Shown here: one piece after another, positions 34,011 through 43,323 of the stretch
How the letters are laid out: every line of letters starts with the position of its first letter
Position numbering within the stretch: the stretch's first letter is position 1
NCBI GenBank assembly: GCA_025800395.1
Contig: JAOXRU010000503.1
Location: 1 to 64,000, forward strand
DNA: 64,000 bases
Source: Flavobacteriaceae bacterium
GTDB taxonomy: Bacteria > Bacteroidota > Bacteroidia > Flavobacteriales > Flavobacteriaceae
Direction: 5' to 3'
Notes under the pieces: generated by a model
Seen by the model: only the letters and a program-made list of their open reading frames with translations
Databases searched by the model: none
Told to the model about the DNA's origin: nothing
Made by a program: the position numbers and the translations under genes

Positions 34011-35936
34011 ATGGACAAGAATATTACTTTTTTTATCATTATGGGATGCTTGTTGGCATTTTTGCCTACCAAAGCTCAGGATCAATTGGCTTACTATCAA
34101 AAAAAGTATCCCAAGGCAGAAGAGGTGATTTTGGAGCAAAGCAACCATATATATATCACCAAAACCAAAGGCGAGTTGCATATAAGAGAGGAGCGAAGCA
34201 AGACCCGATTGTTTCTCACCGATATGGCTATCAAAAACGCAAGAGAATCTGTGTCTCACAACAGTTTTTATACCATAGAAGCCTTGGAAGCGGCTTCTTT
34301 TGTGCCGTACAAAAAAAGATACAAAAAACTGGCTGTAAAAGAGTTTAAAGAAAAAGACAATATGGGCGACTTTTTTTATGACGATTCCAAAAGCACCCAT
34401 TTTTTCTATCCCAATTTACAAAAAGGCGCAAAGACTAAGCTGCGCTACACTGGAATGATCAAAAACCCACGCTTTTTGAGCGGGATCTATTTACAGTCTT
34501 ATATCCCTATAGTCTCTCATCGGGTAGTTATAGAGGTAGACAAGGATGTAGAGCTGGAATTCAATACATTTCATACATCAGAGGGGCATTTCCGCATCGA
34601 TAGCGTACAAAAAGGATCCAAAACGATTTATAGCATACAGATCAAAGAGCAAGATGCCTTTGCGTTCGAATCGGAAAGCCCCGATTATAAATATAGTATT
34701 CCGCATATTATACCGCGAATTACCCAATATCGCATCGATGGAAAAACGACCAAAGTATCTCAAACCGTAAAAGATTTGTACGCATGGTACTTTGGGCTGG
34801 TAAAAGATGTAAATAAACAGCAAGTTGATGCGGAATTGAAAGCATTAGTCCATAGGCTGATAGCGGATAAAAAAACCGATTTGGAAAAAGTGGCTGCCCT
34901 CTACAAATGGGTGCAAGACGAGATAAAATACATTGCCTTCGAATACGCTTTGGGAGGTTTTATTCCCAGAGAAGCCAATGCGGTATTTGAAAAGAAATAC
35001 GGCGATTGTAAAGACAATAGTAGCATTATGCAACAGATGTTACAAGTGGCAGGTTTAGAGAGTTATTTGACTTGGATAGGAACCAGAAGCTTGCCTTATA
35101 GCTATGAAGAACTGCCCACTCCTATGGTAGACAATCATATGATATTGGCCTATAAAGATGGACTCGATTTTTATTTTTTGGATGCTACAGGAAAGTATCT
35201 TCCATTGGATATGCCGTCTCCTTTTATACAAGGAAAAGAGGCCTTGGTGGGTTTGAGTGCAGACAGCTATGCCATAGAGAAAGTACCTGTAATACCAGCA
35301 AAACGCAACACCATTTGGGAAGAAGCTACGCTTGTTTTGGATAAGGGCGTGCTGAAGGGTAAGGCTACAACCACTTTTGGCGGTTATCCCAAAATCCGTT
35401 TGTTTAATCTATTGGAAAAACTCCAAAAACAAGGGGATAAAAAGTCTTTTTTTAGATCTATTTTGGAGAAAGGAAACAATAGTTGTGCGGTTCAGGATAT
35501 ACAAGAAAAAGGGGTGTTTTCTTATGAAGAGGATTATCGCATACAGCATCGATATCAAGTAGATAAATATTATAAGACCATAGGAGAAGATATCTACATC
35601 AATATGAATTTGCGCAAAGAAACGGGGCGTCTTCGTTGGAATAAAGAGCGAAAGCAGGCCTTTGAGCAATCTTTCAAAAGGCAATTCCGGTATACGTATC
35701 GTTTGGAGATCCCAGAAGACTATCGTCTTTCGTACAAACCAGAGGACTTTTATTGCCGTAGCGATGGCATCGAAGCCAAGATAAGCTATAAATTACAAGG
35801 TCAGACACTGGTATATACCCATCATTTGAAACTCGATTTCCTGCTGTTAACTGTTGACGAAATTCATGAAATGAGAAAACACATCAAGAATATAAACAAA
35901 GCCTATCGCGAAGTGGTAGTGCTCCAAAAGAATTAG
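34011..35936 (+). CDS. DUF3857/transglutaminase-like protein, copy A
   Basis: A 641-residue protein with a signal peptide (FLPTKAQ), so it acts outside the cytoplasm. Residues about 55-230 are the DUF3857 domain (FFYPNLQKGAKTKLRY). The transglutaminase-like core is around 285-410: YKWVQDEIKYIAFEYALGGFIPREA, the nucleophile in KYGDCKDNSS, the His in VDNHMILAY and the Asp in YFLDATGKY. The Cys-His-Asp triad looks complete. About 220 further beta-rich residues follow. The next gene starts two bases after the stop. It is closely similar to the gene at 41385. It may cut, crosslink or simply bind peptides; the chemistry is unknown. Confidence 0.9.
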   Translation: MDKNITFFIIMGCLLAFLPTKAQDQLAYYQKKYPKAEEVILEQSNHIYITKTKGELHIREERSKTRLFLTDMAIKNARESVSHNSFYTIEALEAASFVPYKKRYKKLAVKEFKEKDNMGDFFYDDSKSTHFFYPNLQKGAKTKLRYTGMIKNPRFLSGIYLQSYIPIVSHRVVIEVDKDVELEFNTFHTSEGHFRIDSVQKGSKTIYSIQIKEQDAFAFESESPDYKYSIPHIIPRITQYRIDGKTTKVSQTVKDLYAWYFGLVKDVNKQQVDAELKALVHRLIADKKTDLEKVAALYKWVQDEIKYIAFEYALGGFIPREANAVFEKKYGDCKDNSSIMQQMLQVAGLESYLTWIGTRSLPYSYEELPTPMVDNHMILAYKDGLDFYFLDATGKYLPLDMPSPFIQGKEALVGLSADSYAIEKVPVIPAKRNTIWEEATLVLDKGVLKGKATTTFGGYPKIRLFNLLEKLQKQGDKKSFFRSILEKGNNSCAVQDIQEKGVFSYEEDYRIQHRYQVDKYYKTIGEDIYINMNLRKETGRLRWNKERKQAFEQSFKRQFRYTYRLEIPEDYRLSYKPEDFYCRSDGIEAKISYKLQGQTLVYTHHLKLDFLLLTVDEIHEMRKHIKNINKAYREVVVLQKN

Positions 35937-35938
35937 AG

Positions 35939-37894
35939 ATGAAGAGAATGTTGAACTTGGTGCTATGCCTATGCGGTAGTGCGTTTTTGTGGGCGCAAAA
36001 TGGAAGTTATTTTTATAAAGATTTTGAATGGGAGCCCCATGGGCTTACTTGGCTTGCCTTGGCCAAGCAGACCGATTCGCTGACTGCCCTAGCAGACAAA
36101 ACACAGATTCAATATGTAATAGGTGCCAATAGACTTACCTATACCTACAAATTGCGCCATAGGGTATTGGTGTTGCATACAGATGAGAATATCGAAAAAT
36201 ACAACAAGGTGTATTTGCCTCAGGGAAGAGAAGAAAGGCTTTTGGTAACCAAAGCTCGAGCCATTGCTCCGGATGGAAGTATCCTAGAATTGGACCAGTC
36301 CAAAGTATTGCAGTCCAAAAATGAAGAAAGTGGTAAAGGATACCGGTATTTTGCTTTTGAGGGCTTAAAAAAAGGAAGTATCATAGAGTACTATTTTGTG
36401 GAGAAAGGGGAAGATACTTTTTTGGGAGGAAGGGTGTTTGCCCAAAGACCTTATCCTGTTTACAATTTTAGTTTTGAAGTCATTATGCCCAGTGGGTATA
36501 TGCCTAGATTTAGAAGCTACAACCAGGCTCCAGAAATGAAATTTGAAAAAAAAAGCAGAACGGTAAGAGGGAGGATGAAAGACTTTAGAACCTGGCGTGC
36601 TACTGCGGATACCATTCCTGCTTTACAGAGAGAATCGCTGTCTGCATACGATGTGTACCGTATGTATATTATGTATACGTTCAAAGAAGAAGATGGCTTT
36701 GGTGGTTTTCAGGGCTATGATCAGCTCAAAAATGGTTTTGATGTGTCCTATAAAGCATACAAGCCAAAAAGAAGAGAGCGGCAGGGGCTCAAAAAGATTC
36801 TAGATGCGGTCCAAGTCGCCCATCTTTCTAAAGAAGATCAGATACGAGCCATAGACCATTATATAAAAGAGAACTTTTTGATAAATGGCGCTGGAGCCGA
36901 GGATTTGGAAGGGATTTTAAAAAGCAAAATAGCCAAGACACAAGGCATGATAATGCTATATATGCAGTTGTTCAAGATGCTCGACATTCCCAGCGATATA
37001 GTGATTAGTTGTGACCGAACCGATTTACAGATCGATCCAGAATTTGAAACTGCCTATTACATACAAATGCCACTTTTGTATTTTCCGGAATTTGATAATT
37101 ATTTATCTCCCAATTTTGCGCATACACGATATGGCTATCCTCCCAAATATGTAACTGCAGCTTATGGATTGTATTTGCACAACGATGGGGTAATGGTAAA
37201 AGAGGTGCCAGCGGTAACTGCCGATAAAAATGTGGATCAAATGGAGTTTGAGCTTCGTTTCGATCCAAAGGATTTGGGAGTGAGCGAAATTCAGTACCAA
37301 CAATCTCTTACAGGTTACTATGCCATGTCTATACAGCCATTTTACAAAAATTTCAATGCCAAAGAACGCAAAGAATTACGGGAGTATTTTGCCCAACGTA
37401 TCGATCCGGAAATAGAAATACTCGAGCAGGCTGTGCAAAATAGCAATCCCATGGATTTTGGTAAAAAAGCTTTTGAAATGAACTTCAAATTGCGTTCGGA
37501 GGCCATCACAGAAAAAGCAGGAAACAACTATCTGTTTAAAATTGGTCAGCTTATAGGCAAGCAGTCTGAGATGTATGAAAAGAAAAGCAGAGTTTTGCCA
37601 TTGGAAATAGGAATGCAACGCAACTACAAGCGAAAAATACGCTTTGCAATTCCAAAGGGCTATACCATAGACAATTTGGACGATTTGAATATACATCAAG
37701 AAAAAAGCATAGACGAGCGGGTGCAGTTATTTTTTCGCTCGAGTTATATAGTCGAAGACGATCAGATAGAGGTGACAGCCGACGAGTTTTACAAGTTGAA
37801 TACGGTGTCTGTTGCTCATTTTGATAGTTACCGCAAGGTAATCAATGCAGCGGCGGATTTTAACAAAGTGGTATTGGTTTTGCGTCCAAAATAA
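35939..37894 (+). CDS. DUF3857-family protein with degenerate transglutaminase core, copy B
   Basis: A 651-residue protein with a signal peptide (GSAFLWAQ). The N-terminal DUF3857 domain is clear (RHRVLVLHTDENIEKYNKVYLP, SILELDQSKVL, YFAFEGLKKGSIIEYYF). At about 310-400 the transglutaminase core is recognisable, but the segment that aligns with KYGDCKD in copy A reads AKTQGMIML, so the nucleophile Cys is gone; the His region reads AYYIQM. It is probably a non-catalytic partner of the protein encoded just upstream. The C-terminus YRKVINAAADFNKVVLVLRPK is nearly identical to that of the gene at 43324. Translation is coupled to copy A by the 2-base gap. Confidence 0.85.
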   Translation: MKRMLNLVLCLCGSAFLWAQNGSYFYKDFEWEPHGLTWLALAKQTDSLTALADKTQIQYVIGANRLTYTYKLRHRVLVLHTDENIEKYNKVYLPQGREERLLVTKARAIAPDGSILELDQSKVLQSKNEESGKGYRYFAFEGLKKGSIIEYYFVEKGEDTFLGGRVFAQRPYPVYNFSFEVIMPSGYMPRFRSYNQAPEMKFEKKSRTVRGRMKDFRTWRATADTIPALQRESLSAYDVYRMYIMYTFKEEDGFGGFQGYDQLKNGFDVSYKAYKPKRRERQGLKKILDAVQVAHLSKEDQIRAIDHYIKENFLINGAGAEDLEGILKSKIAKTQGMIMLYMQLFKMLDIPSDIVISCDRTDLQIDPEFETAYYIQMPLLYFPEFDNYLSPNFAHTRYGYPPKYVTAAYGLYLHNDGVMVKEVPAVTADKNVDQMEFELRFDPKDLGVSEIQYQQSLTGYYAMSIQPFYKNFNAKERKELREYFAQRIDPEIEILEQAVQNSNPMDFGKKAFEMNFKLRSEAITEKAGNNYLFKIGQLIGKQSEMYEKKSRVLPLEIGMQRNYKRKIRFAIPKGYTIDNLDDLNIHQEKSIDERVQLFFRSSYIVEDDQIEVTADEFYKLNTVSVAHFDSYRKVINAAADFNKVVLVLRPK

Positions 37895-38112
37895 TTTTTA
37901 TCTATAGAAGGAATTCCACAAGTTTTGTACAAAGCATATTCGAATAGTCTTGAGGTCGGCGTTGGCTAACAACTATTTCCCTTAGGGCTTTATATGTGGT
38001 ATTTGAAAGACTATATGTTCGCCTCTATGGTAAAAGGCGTAGGCGATTTAAAGTATTTTAAAGAAATGTCGAAATAGCTGTAATTATAATCTCAACAACC
38101 ATAGAAAATTGT

Positions 38113-38120
38113 TATTTTTG
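38113..38120 (+). promoter_or_regulatory. Putative -7 box of the MORN-repeat gene
   Basis: TATTTTTG fits TAnnTTTG and ends five bases before the ATG at 38126. If it is used, transcription would start at or next to the start codon and the mRNA would be leaderless. No -33 TTG is visible. Confidence 0.35.
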
Positions 38121-38125
38121 AGTTT

Positions 38126-41100
38126 ATGAGAAAATGCTACATATTATTTGTTTTTCTCTTGTCTGGGGGTTTATTTGCTCAGGAGCGGGAGATTATGTTA
38201 GACGGTGTGTTTTGGAATGATTCTGCTGGCTACTATTTTAACAACAATCAATTGGAAAAAGGCATAAAAGCCTTAGAAAATATAAGCAAAAACGACAGTC
38301 TGTATTGTTCATCTTTGGTGTCTCGGTCGTACTATTTGTTGCAGCTAGACAAGTATGAAAAGTCCCTAGAACTGTTTTCTGAAAAAGAGAAGGCATTTTG
38401 TGAAGAAAAAGCAGAGTCGATATATATCAATAAGGCGGTTGCTCATATTGCTCTCGAGCAATACGACTTGGGGATGGCAGAAATAGAAAAAGGGCTGTCT
38501 GGCTTTCCAAAAAGCTATCTGCTTTGGTACAATAAAGGGAGAGTTTTGCGGGCGCAAAAAAAGTTGCATCAAGCGGTTTTGGCTTTGCAAGAATCGATAC
38601 GATGCAATCCGTATCATCGAAGCAACTATTTGTTGTTGGGAGACATCTATTATCAAAACAGACAGTTTGCCCAATCTCTATTGTATTATAATTTGGGTTT
38701 GTTAGCCGATCCCGATCATGAAAGGGCTGCACGATTGGTGTTGTATTATAATCGCATTAGTTTTAGACAAAACAAAAATCTTGCAGATCCTGAGGTGTCT
38801 TTGCCAGATACTAATGCAGAAATGGATAGGATCAATCGTATTTTGGACGCAAAAATAGCCCTGAGAAAAGATTATCCCTTGCCTTCCAATATAGATATTG
38901 CCTATACCAAACAAAATCATGCCTTGCTGCAACTGCTTCAAGATTACAAGAGCAAGGAGCCTACTTTTTTGCAACAAAAAATTATACCCCTTTTTCAGTG
39001 GATCGCAAAGACACAGGATTTTGAAAAATTCACCTATACCCTTTGTTATAAAATTGACAATGAAAAGTATCAGAAGTTCATAGAGGAAAAACAAGAGGAG
39101 GTTTCTGGTTTTGTAAATGATTTTTATGTCAAAATGGAAACTTTGTTTGGGGAGTTGGAATTGCTGGCAGACGGAAGGGTTCGAAGCGCACATTATACAG
39201 ACGAAGGTTATTTGAGTGGTATAGGATACAAAAAAAACGGGAGCTTTGTTGGTCCATGGACATTCTATACCGAGGATGGTTTGTTGTTGAGTAAGGGGAG
39301 TTTTTCGCAGGAAGAGAAACGTCATGGTGCTTGGACTTGGTACTTTCCGGATGGTAGTGTGGAGCAAACGGTGAACTACAACAATGGAGACCTAGTAGGA
39401 GAATTTGCCTCTTTTTATCGTGGTGGTCGTCCAAAAGTAAAAACCACCTATGTAGATGGTAAGCTAGATGGTAATTATTTGTATTACAATGAGGCAGGTG
39501 CACTCTTGTATGATAGGCAATACCGCAAAGGTATGTTGCATGGCAATTATAAGGAAAATTTTTTGATAGGAGACGGGCATGTCTTGTACGATGCTGTGTA
39601 TGAAAAGGATTCTATAGCTAGTGTTTTTCGCGAATACTATTTGCATGGCAAGTTATACAGGGAAATGCCATATAAAAACGGACGCAAACACGGACAACGC
39701 AAAACCTATTTTGCAGATGGAAAAATACGCGAAACAGTGGGGTTCAAAGAGGGGGAATTTGACGGACAGTTTCAGATTTTCTATGGAGATGGAACTCTAG
39801 AAGAACAAGGACAGTATGTGGCAGGTAGTGCGGAGGGAGAATGGAAAGAGTATTTCCCCAATGCGAAGACCAAATCGGTTTCTTATTATGAAAAAGGCAA
39901 ATTGCATGGTCCTTATAAAGAATATCGCTTGGATGGCAGCTTGTATTATGAGTTTACCTATCGCAAGGGCTTGTTGATAGCATATGTCTTTTTTGACAAA
40001 AACGGAAAGCGGTGGAGTGAGGGCAAGAAAAAAGGAGGGGAATTCTTTTATAAAGGCATGGGTCCCAATGGAGAAGTGAAGACCGAAGGATTATATGATG
40101 TAAAAGGGGGTAAGATAGGAGAGTGGTCGTATTATGATGATCAAGGAACATTGGAGGAACGCGGCATGTACAAAGAAGGTATGGTGCATGGTGTGTATAA
40201 AACATATTACAAAAACGGTGCATTGCGATCGGAGGGAGCGTATGTGCAAGACACCTTACAAGGCAAATATGTACAGTATCATAAAAACAAGGCTATAGAC
40301 GAAATAGGAGGATTTTTAGATGGCAATAGAAATGCTTGGTGGTTTTCGTATTATCCAGATGGTGTTTTAAAGGGGAAAACCTATTACCATCGGGGGAATG
40401 CGCATGGCGAAGAGACCTTGTATAGAGAAGATGGCAGCTTGATGAAGCAATACTACTATCGCAATGGGGGGCTGCTCAAAGAGGTGCATTACGATATGGT
40501 GGGAAAGAAAATAAATGAAATTGATTTTGAAAAACTAAAGCCGCATCAAAAATTACAAAGCGGGGGCTTACATCCCAAGGCCAAAACTATATTTGATTCC
40601 AAATACGCTATGTGGCATGGTCCATATATATCGTATGATTACAGAGGAGAAATACAAATGGCGGGAGATCTTTTGATGGAAAACAAGCAAGGGAAATGGC
40701 AGTGGTTTGAGGATGGGTATTTGGAAACAGAGGCCAACTATGTGCTGGACGAATTGCATGGAACGTATCAAAATTTTCATCCGAATGGCAAATTGCGCAA
40801 CGACAGGAAGTTTCGTTATGGGAAAGAAGAAGGAGAATGGCTGTCTTATTACGAAAACGGTGCGCTGCGTTCCAAATCTTTTGTCGTAGACGACAAATTG
40901 CATGGCAAACGATATTTCTATGACCGATCCGGAAATTTACAATTGATACGATTTTATGAATATGGACGACTTATAGGCTATAGCTATGCGGATGCTGATA
41001 AGCAGGAAAAGCCCATGATAGCTGTAGAAAACGAAACTGCCAAAATCCGATCATTTTATCACAACGGGCAGTTGGCTAGGGAATTAGAATATTACAAGGG

Positions 41101-41413
41101 TGGATTGCACAACGAATATAAGACCTATTCTATAGATGGTGTTTTATTGGGGCATAGTCAATATCGCTTCAATGATGAGCATGGATTTGAAAAAGAGTAT
41201 TTTGATGATGGTAAGTTACGCTTTGAAGGCCATTATGCGCATGGGAAAAAACACGGAACTTTTGTTTGGTACCAGTCCAATGGGAAACCAGAGAAGCTAA
41301 AGACGTATAAATTTGGTTTATTGAGTGGTAAGACAGTGTATTATGATGAGAATGGCAAGGTAAAAACAACCCTTTGGTTTAGCAATGATGAAGTGTATAA
41401 AGTGGTGCAATAA
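38126..41413 (+). CDS. Giant secreted TPR plus MORN/YwqK-repeat protein
   Basis: A 1,095-residue protein with a signal peptide (SGGLFAQ). Residues about 25-240 look like TPR units (LEKGIKALENISKNDSLY, YLLWYNKGRVLRAQKKLHQAV). From about 350 to the end there are more than two dozen units of about 23 residues with the pattern G.W..Y..DG.L...G.Y..G..HG, for example HGAWTWYFPDGSVEQTVNY and HGTYQNFHPNGKLRNDRKF. This is the MORN/YwqK repeat. The database name antitoxin for this repeat is misleading here, as no toxin is visible. The long repeat should form an extended beta rod. It sits exactly between two copies of the DUF3857 gene pair, and its last 29 bases overlap the next gene. Confidence 0.92.
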   Translation: MRKCYILFVFLLSGGLFAQEREIMLDGVFWNDSAGYYFNNNQLEKGIKALENISKNDSLYCSSLVSRSYYLLQLDKYEKSLELFSEKEKAFCEEKAESIYINKAVAHIALEQYDLGMAEIEKGLSGFPKSYLLWYNKGRVLRAQKKLHQAVLALQESIRCNPYHRSNYLLLGDIYYQNRQFAQSLLYYNLGLLADPDHERAARLVLYYNRISFRQNKNLADPEVSLPDTNAEMDRINRILDAKIALRKDYPLPSNIDIAYTKQNHALLQLLQDYKSKEPTFLQQKIIPLFQWIAKTQDFEKFTYTLCYKIDNEKYQKFIEEKQEEVSGFVNDFYVKMETLFGELELLADGRVRSAHYTDEGYLSGIGYKKNGSFVGPWTFYTEDGLLLSKGSFSQEEKRHGAWTWYFPDGSVEQTVNYNNGDLVGEFASFYRGGRPKVKTTYVDGKLDGNYLYYNEAGALLYDRQYRKGMLHGNYKENFLIGDGHVLYDAVYEKDSIASVFREYYLHGKLYREMPYKNGRKHGQRKTYFADGKIRETVGFKEGEFDGQFQIFYGDGTLEEQGQYVAGSAEGEWKEYFPNAKTKSVSYYEKGKLHGPYKEYRLDGSLYYEFTYRKGLLIAYVFFDKNGKRWSEGKKKGGEFFYKGMGPNGEVKTEGLYDVKGGKIGEWSYYDDQGTLEERGMYKEGMVHGVYKTYYKNGALRSEGAYVQDTLQGKYVQYHKNKAIDEIGGFLDGNRNAWWFSYYPDGVLKGKTYYHRGNAHGEETLYREDGSLMKQYYYRNGGLLKEVHYDMVGKKINEIDFEKLKPHQKLQSGGLHPKAKTIFDSKYAMWHGPYISYDYRGEIQMAGDLLMENKQGKWQWFEDGYLETEANYVLDELHGTYQNFHPNGKLRNDRKFRYGKEEGEWLSYYENGALRSKSFVVDDKLHGKRYFYDRSGNLQLIRFYEYGRLIGYSYADADKQEKPMIAVENETAKIRSFYHNGQLARELEYYKGGLHNEYKTYSIDGVLLGHSQYRFNDEHGFEKEYFDDGKLRFEGHYAHGKKHGTFVWYQSNGKPEKLKTYKFGLLSGKTVYYDENGKVKTTLWFSNDEVYKVVQ

Positions 41414-43319
41414 TTGGTTTTTAGGTGGTTTGTTGCTGGGAGTGTATTCCCTCTCGGCTCAAGATCTTGTTTCTACTTATAAGCAGAAGTTTCCGGATGC
41501 GAATTTTGTGATACTAGAGGATCATAGTCATTGGCAAATTCAACAAAAAAACGGTGCTATTCAAATAAAAGTCAAGCGCTACAAAGATATTCTTTATCTC
41601 GACGATACAGCAGTGTCCTTTGCTCAGGAGCGTGTGGGGCACAACAGTTTTTTTGTGTTAAATGACATCAAGGGTGCTACTTTTTTGCCCAAAGGCGATA
41701 GCTACCAAGAGATAAAGGTGAGCGATTATAAAGAGAAGAATAATTTGGACGAATTTTTTTATGACGATAGCAAAACCACCAGTTTTGTTTATCCCAATTT
41801 ACAAAAAGGGGCCAAGAGCAGATTGTCCTATGAGGCAACGATACGTAATCCTCGGTTTTTGAGAACGCAGTATTTTCAGTCTTATGCCCCTATAGTCTCC
41901 AAAAAACTTAGTATAGAGGTAAAAGGAGATGTGAAAATGGATTTTAAGCATTTTTATACAGAGGGAAAAGACTTTGTAATGGATTCTTTGATACGTCGCA
42001 ACAAGAAGCGATATATTTTGGAAATACGAAATCAGGAAGCCTACGATTATGAGCCCAATAGTCCTAGCTTTAATTATGATGTGCCGCATATCGTTCCCCT
42101 TATTGCATCTTATGTTTTTGAGGGAAAAAAAATTGAGGTTTCGGCTTCCGTAGACAGTTTGTATGACTGGTATTATCGGATGGTAGCTCAGATCAATCAG
42201 AACGAGCCCGATGTGGAAATGCAAGCTTTGGTAGCCCAATTGATAGCAGGAAAAACAAATAAGCAGCAAAAGATAGACGCAATCTACCAATGGGTACAAC
42301 AGCAGATAAAGTATATTGCATACGAATATGCCTTAGGAGGATTTATACCCAGAGAGGCAAATGACATATTTCGTAAAAAGTATGGGGATTGCAAAGACAA
42401 AAGTAGCATACTCCAAGAGATGTTGGCTTTGGCTGGCATAAAAAGCTATCTTACTTGGATTGGCACCCGCAAATTGCCGTATACTTATGTCGAAATGCCG
42501 AGCCCGTTGGCAGATAATCATATGATATTGAGTGTGCCCGATGGGGATGTGTTGTACTTTTTGGACGGAACAGGCAAATTTCTTCCATCCGCTACACCTA
42601 CCGTTTTTATTCAAGGAAAGGACGCTCTGATAGGCATGGGCAAGGACAATTATAGAATAGAGAAGGTTCCTATAGTTGCTGCAGCACAGAATCGAATTCT
42701 AGAAAAAGCTATAATACAAATTGAAGAAAATGCCTTAGTTGGGTCTTCATTATTTGAGATGCGAGGCTATCCCAAGGTAGATGCGTTTTATCAATTGGAG
42801 GGCATGCAAAATAAAGAGGAGTTGCAGGTCTATTACAACAAAATGTTGCGCAAGGGAAACAACAGTTTTTTGGCCAAGGAGATCGCAGAAACCAACAAAT
42901 ACGATTTTGAAAAACCCTTTGTTGTGAAGCATCGTTTTCGCATCGCTAAGTATATCAAAAAAAGTGGGGATCAGTTGTATGTCAATTTAAACCTCAATAA
43001 GCTGGTCAAATCCATGGTTTGGAAAAAAGACCGAAAGAAGGCGTACATACAAGACTACAAAAATCAGTATTTGTTGGAGTACGACTTGCAATTACCAGAA
43101 GGGTATACGGTATCCTATTTGCCAGAGAACTTCGAAGAGCATAACGACAAGATACAAGCGAATATTCGATATGAGTTGGTGGGCAATATTATAAAATATC
43201 GCCATGAATTGACGCTCGATTTTTTAGAAATCTCAAAAGAGGAATTAGACGCCAAGCGCAGGAGTTTGAAAAAGATCAGCAAGGCGTATAGAGAAATAAT
43301 AGTGTTAAAGAAAAAATAG
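41385..43319 (+). CDS. DUF3857/transglutaminase-like protein, copy A'
   Basis: A 644-residue paralogue of the gene at 34011, collinear over its whole length. It has a signal peptide (GVYSLSAQ), DUF3857 (FVYPNLQKGAKSRLSY), and the core motifs IKYIAYEYALGGFIPREA, KYGDCKDKSS (Cys), ADNHMILS (His) and YFLDGTGKF (Asp). The triad looks intact. The start ATGATG lies inside the end of the MORN gene, so the two are translated from one message with a 29-base overlap in another frame. The next gene follows after four bases. Confidence 0.9.
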   Translation: MMKCIKWCNNWFLGGLLLGVYSLSAQDLVSTYKQKFPDANFVILEDHSHWQIQQKNGAIQIKVKRYKDILYLDDTAVSFAQERVGHNSFFVLNDIKGATFLPKGDSYQEIKVSDYKEKNNLDEFFYDDSKTTSFVYPNLQKGAKSRLSYEATIRNPRFLRTQYFQSYAPIVSKKLSIEVKGDVKMDFKHFYTEGKDFVMDSLIRRNKKRYILEIRNQEAYDYEPNSPSFNYDVPHIVPLIASYVFEGKKIEVSASVDSLYDWYYRMVAQINQNEPDVEMQALVAQLIAGKTNKQQKIDAIYQWVQQQIKYIAYEYALGGFIPREANDIFRKKYGDCKDKSSILQEMLALAGIKSYLTWIGTRKLPYTYVEMPSPLADNHMILSVPDGDVLYFLDGTGKFLPSATPTVFIQGKDALIGMGKDNYRIEKVPIVAAAQNRILEKAIIQIEENALVGSSLFEMRGYPKVDAFYQLEGMQNKEELQVYYNKMLRKGNNSFLAKEIAETNKYDFEKPFVVKHRFRIAKYIKKSGDQLYVNLNLNKLVKSMVWKKDRKKAYIQDYKNQYLLEYDLQLPEGYTVSYLPENFEEHNDKIQANIRYELVGNIIKYRHELTLDFLEISKEELDAKRRSLKKISKAYREIIVLKKK

Positions 43320-43323
43320 AAAT

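Noticed and set aside
38702-39367. Minus-strand ORF of 221 residues
   Set aside because: Antisense to the MORN gene; no start context and no recognisable domain.
38126-41413. Toxin-antitoxin function for the MORN protein
   Set aside because: The YwqK antitoxin label comes from the repeat only. No toxin is encoded next to it and the protein is secreted.
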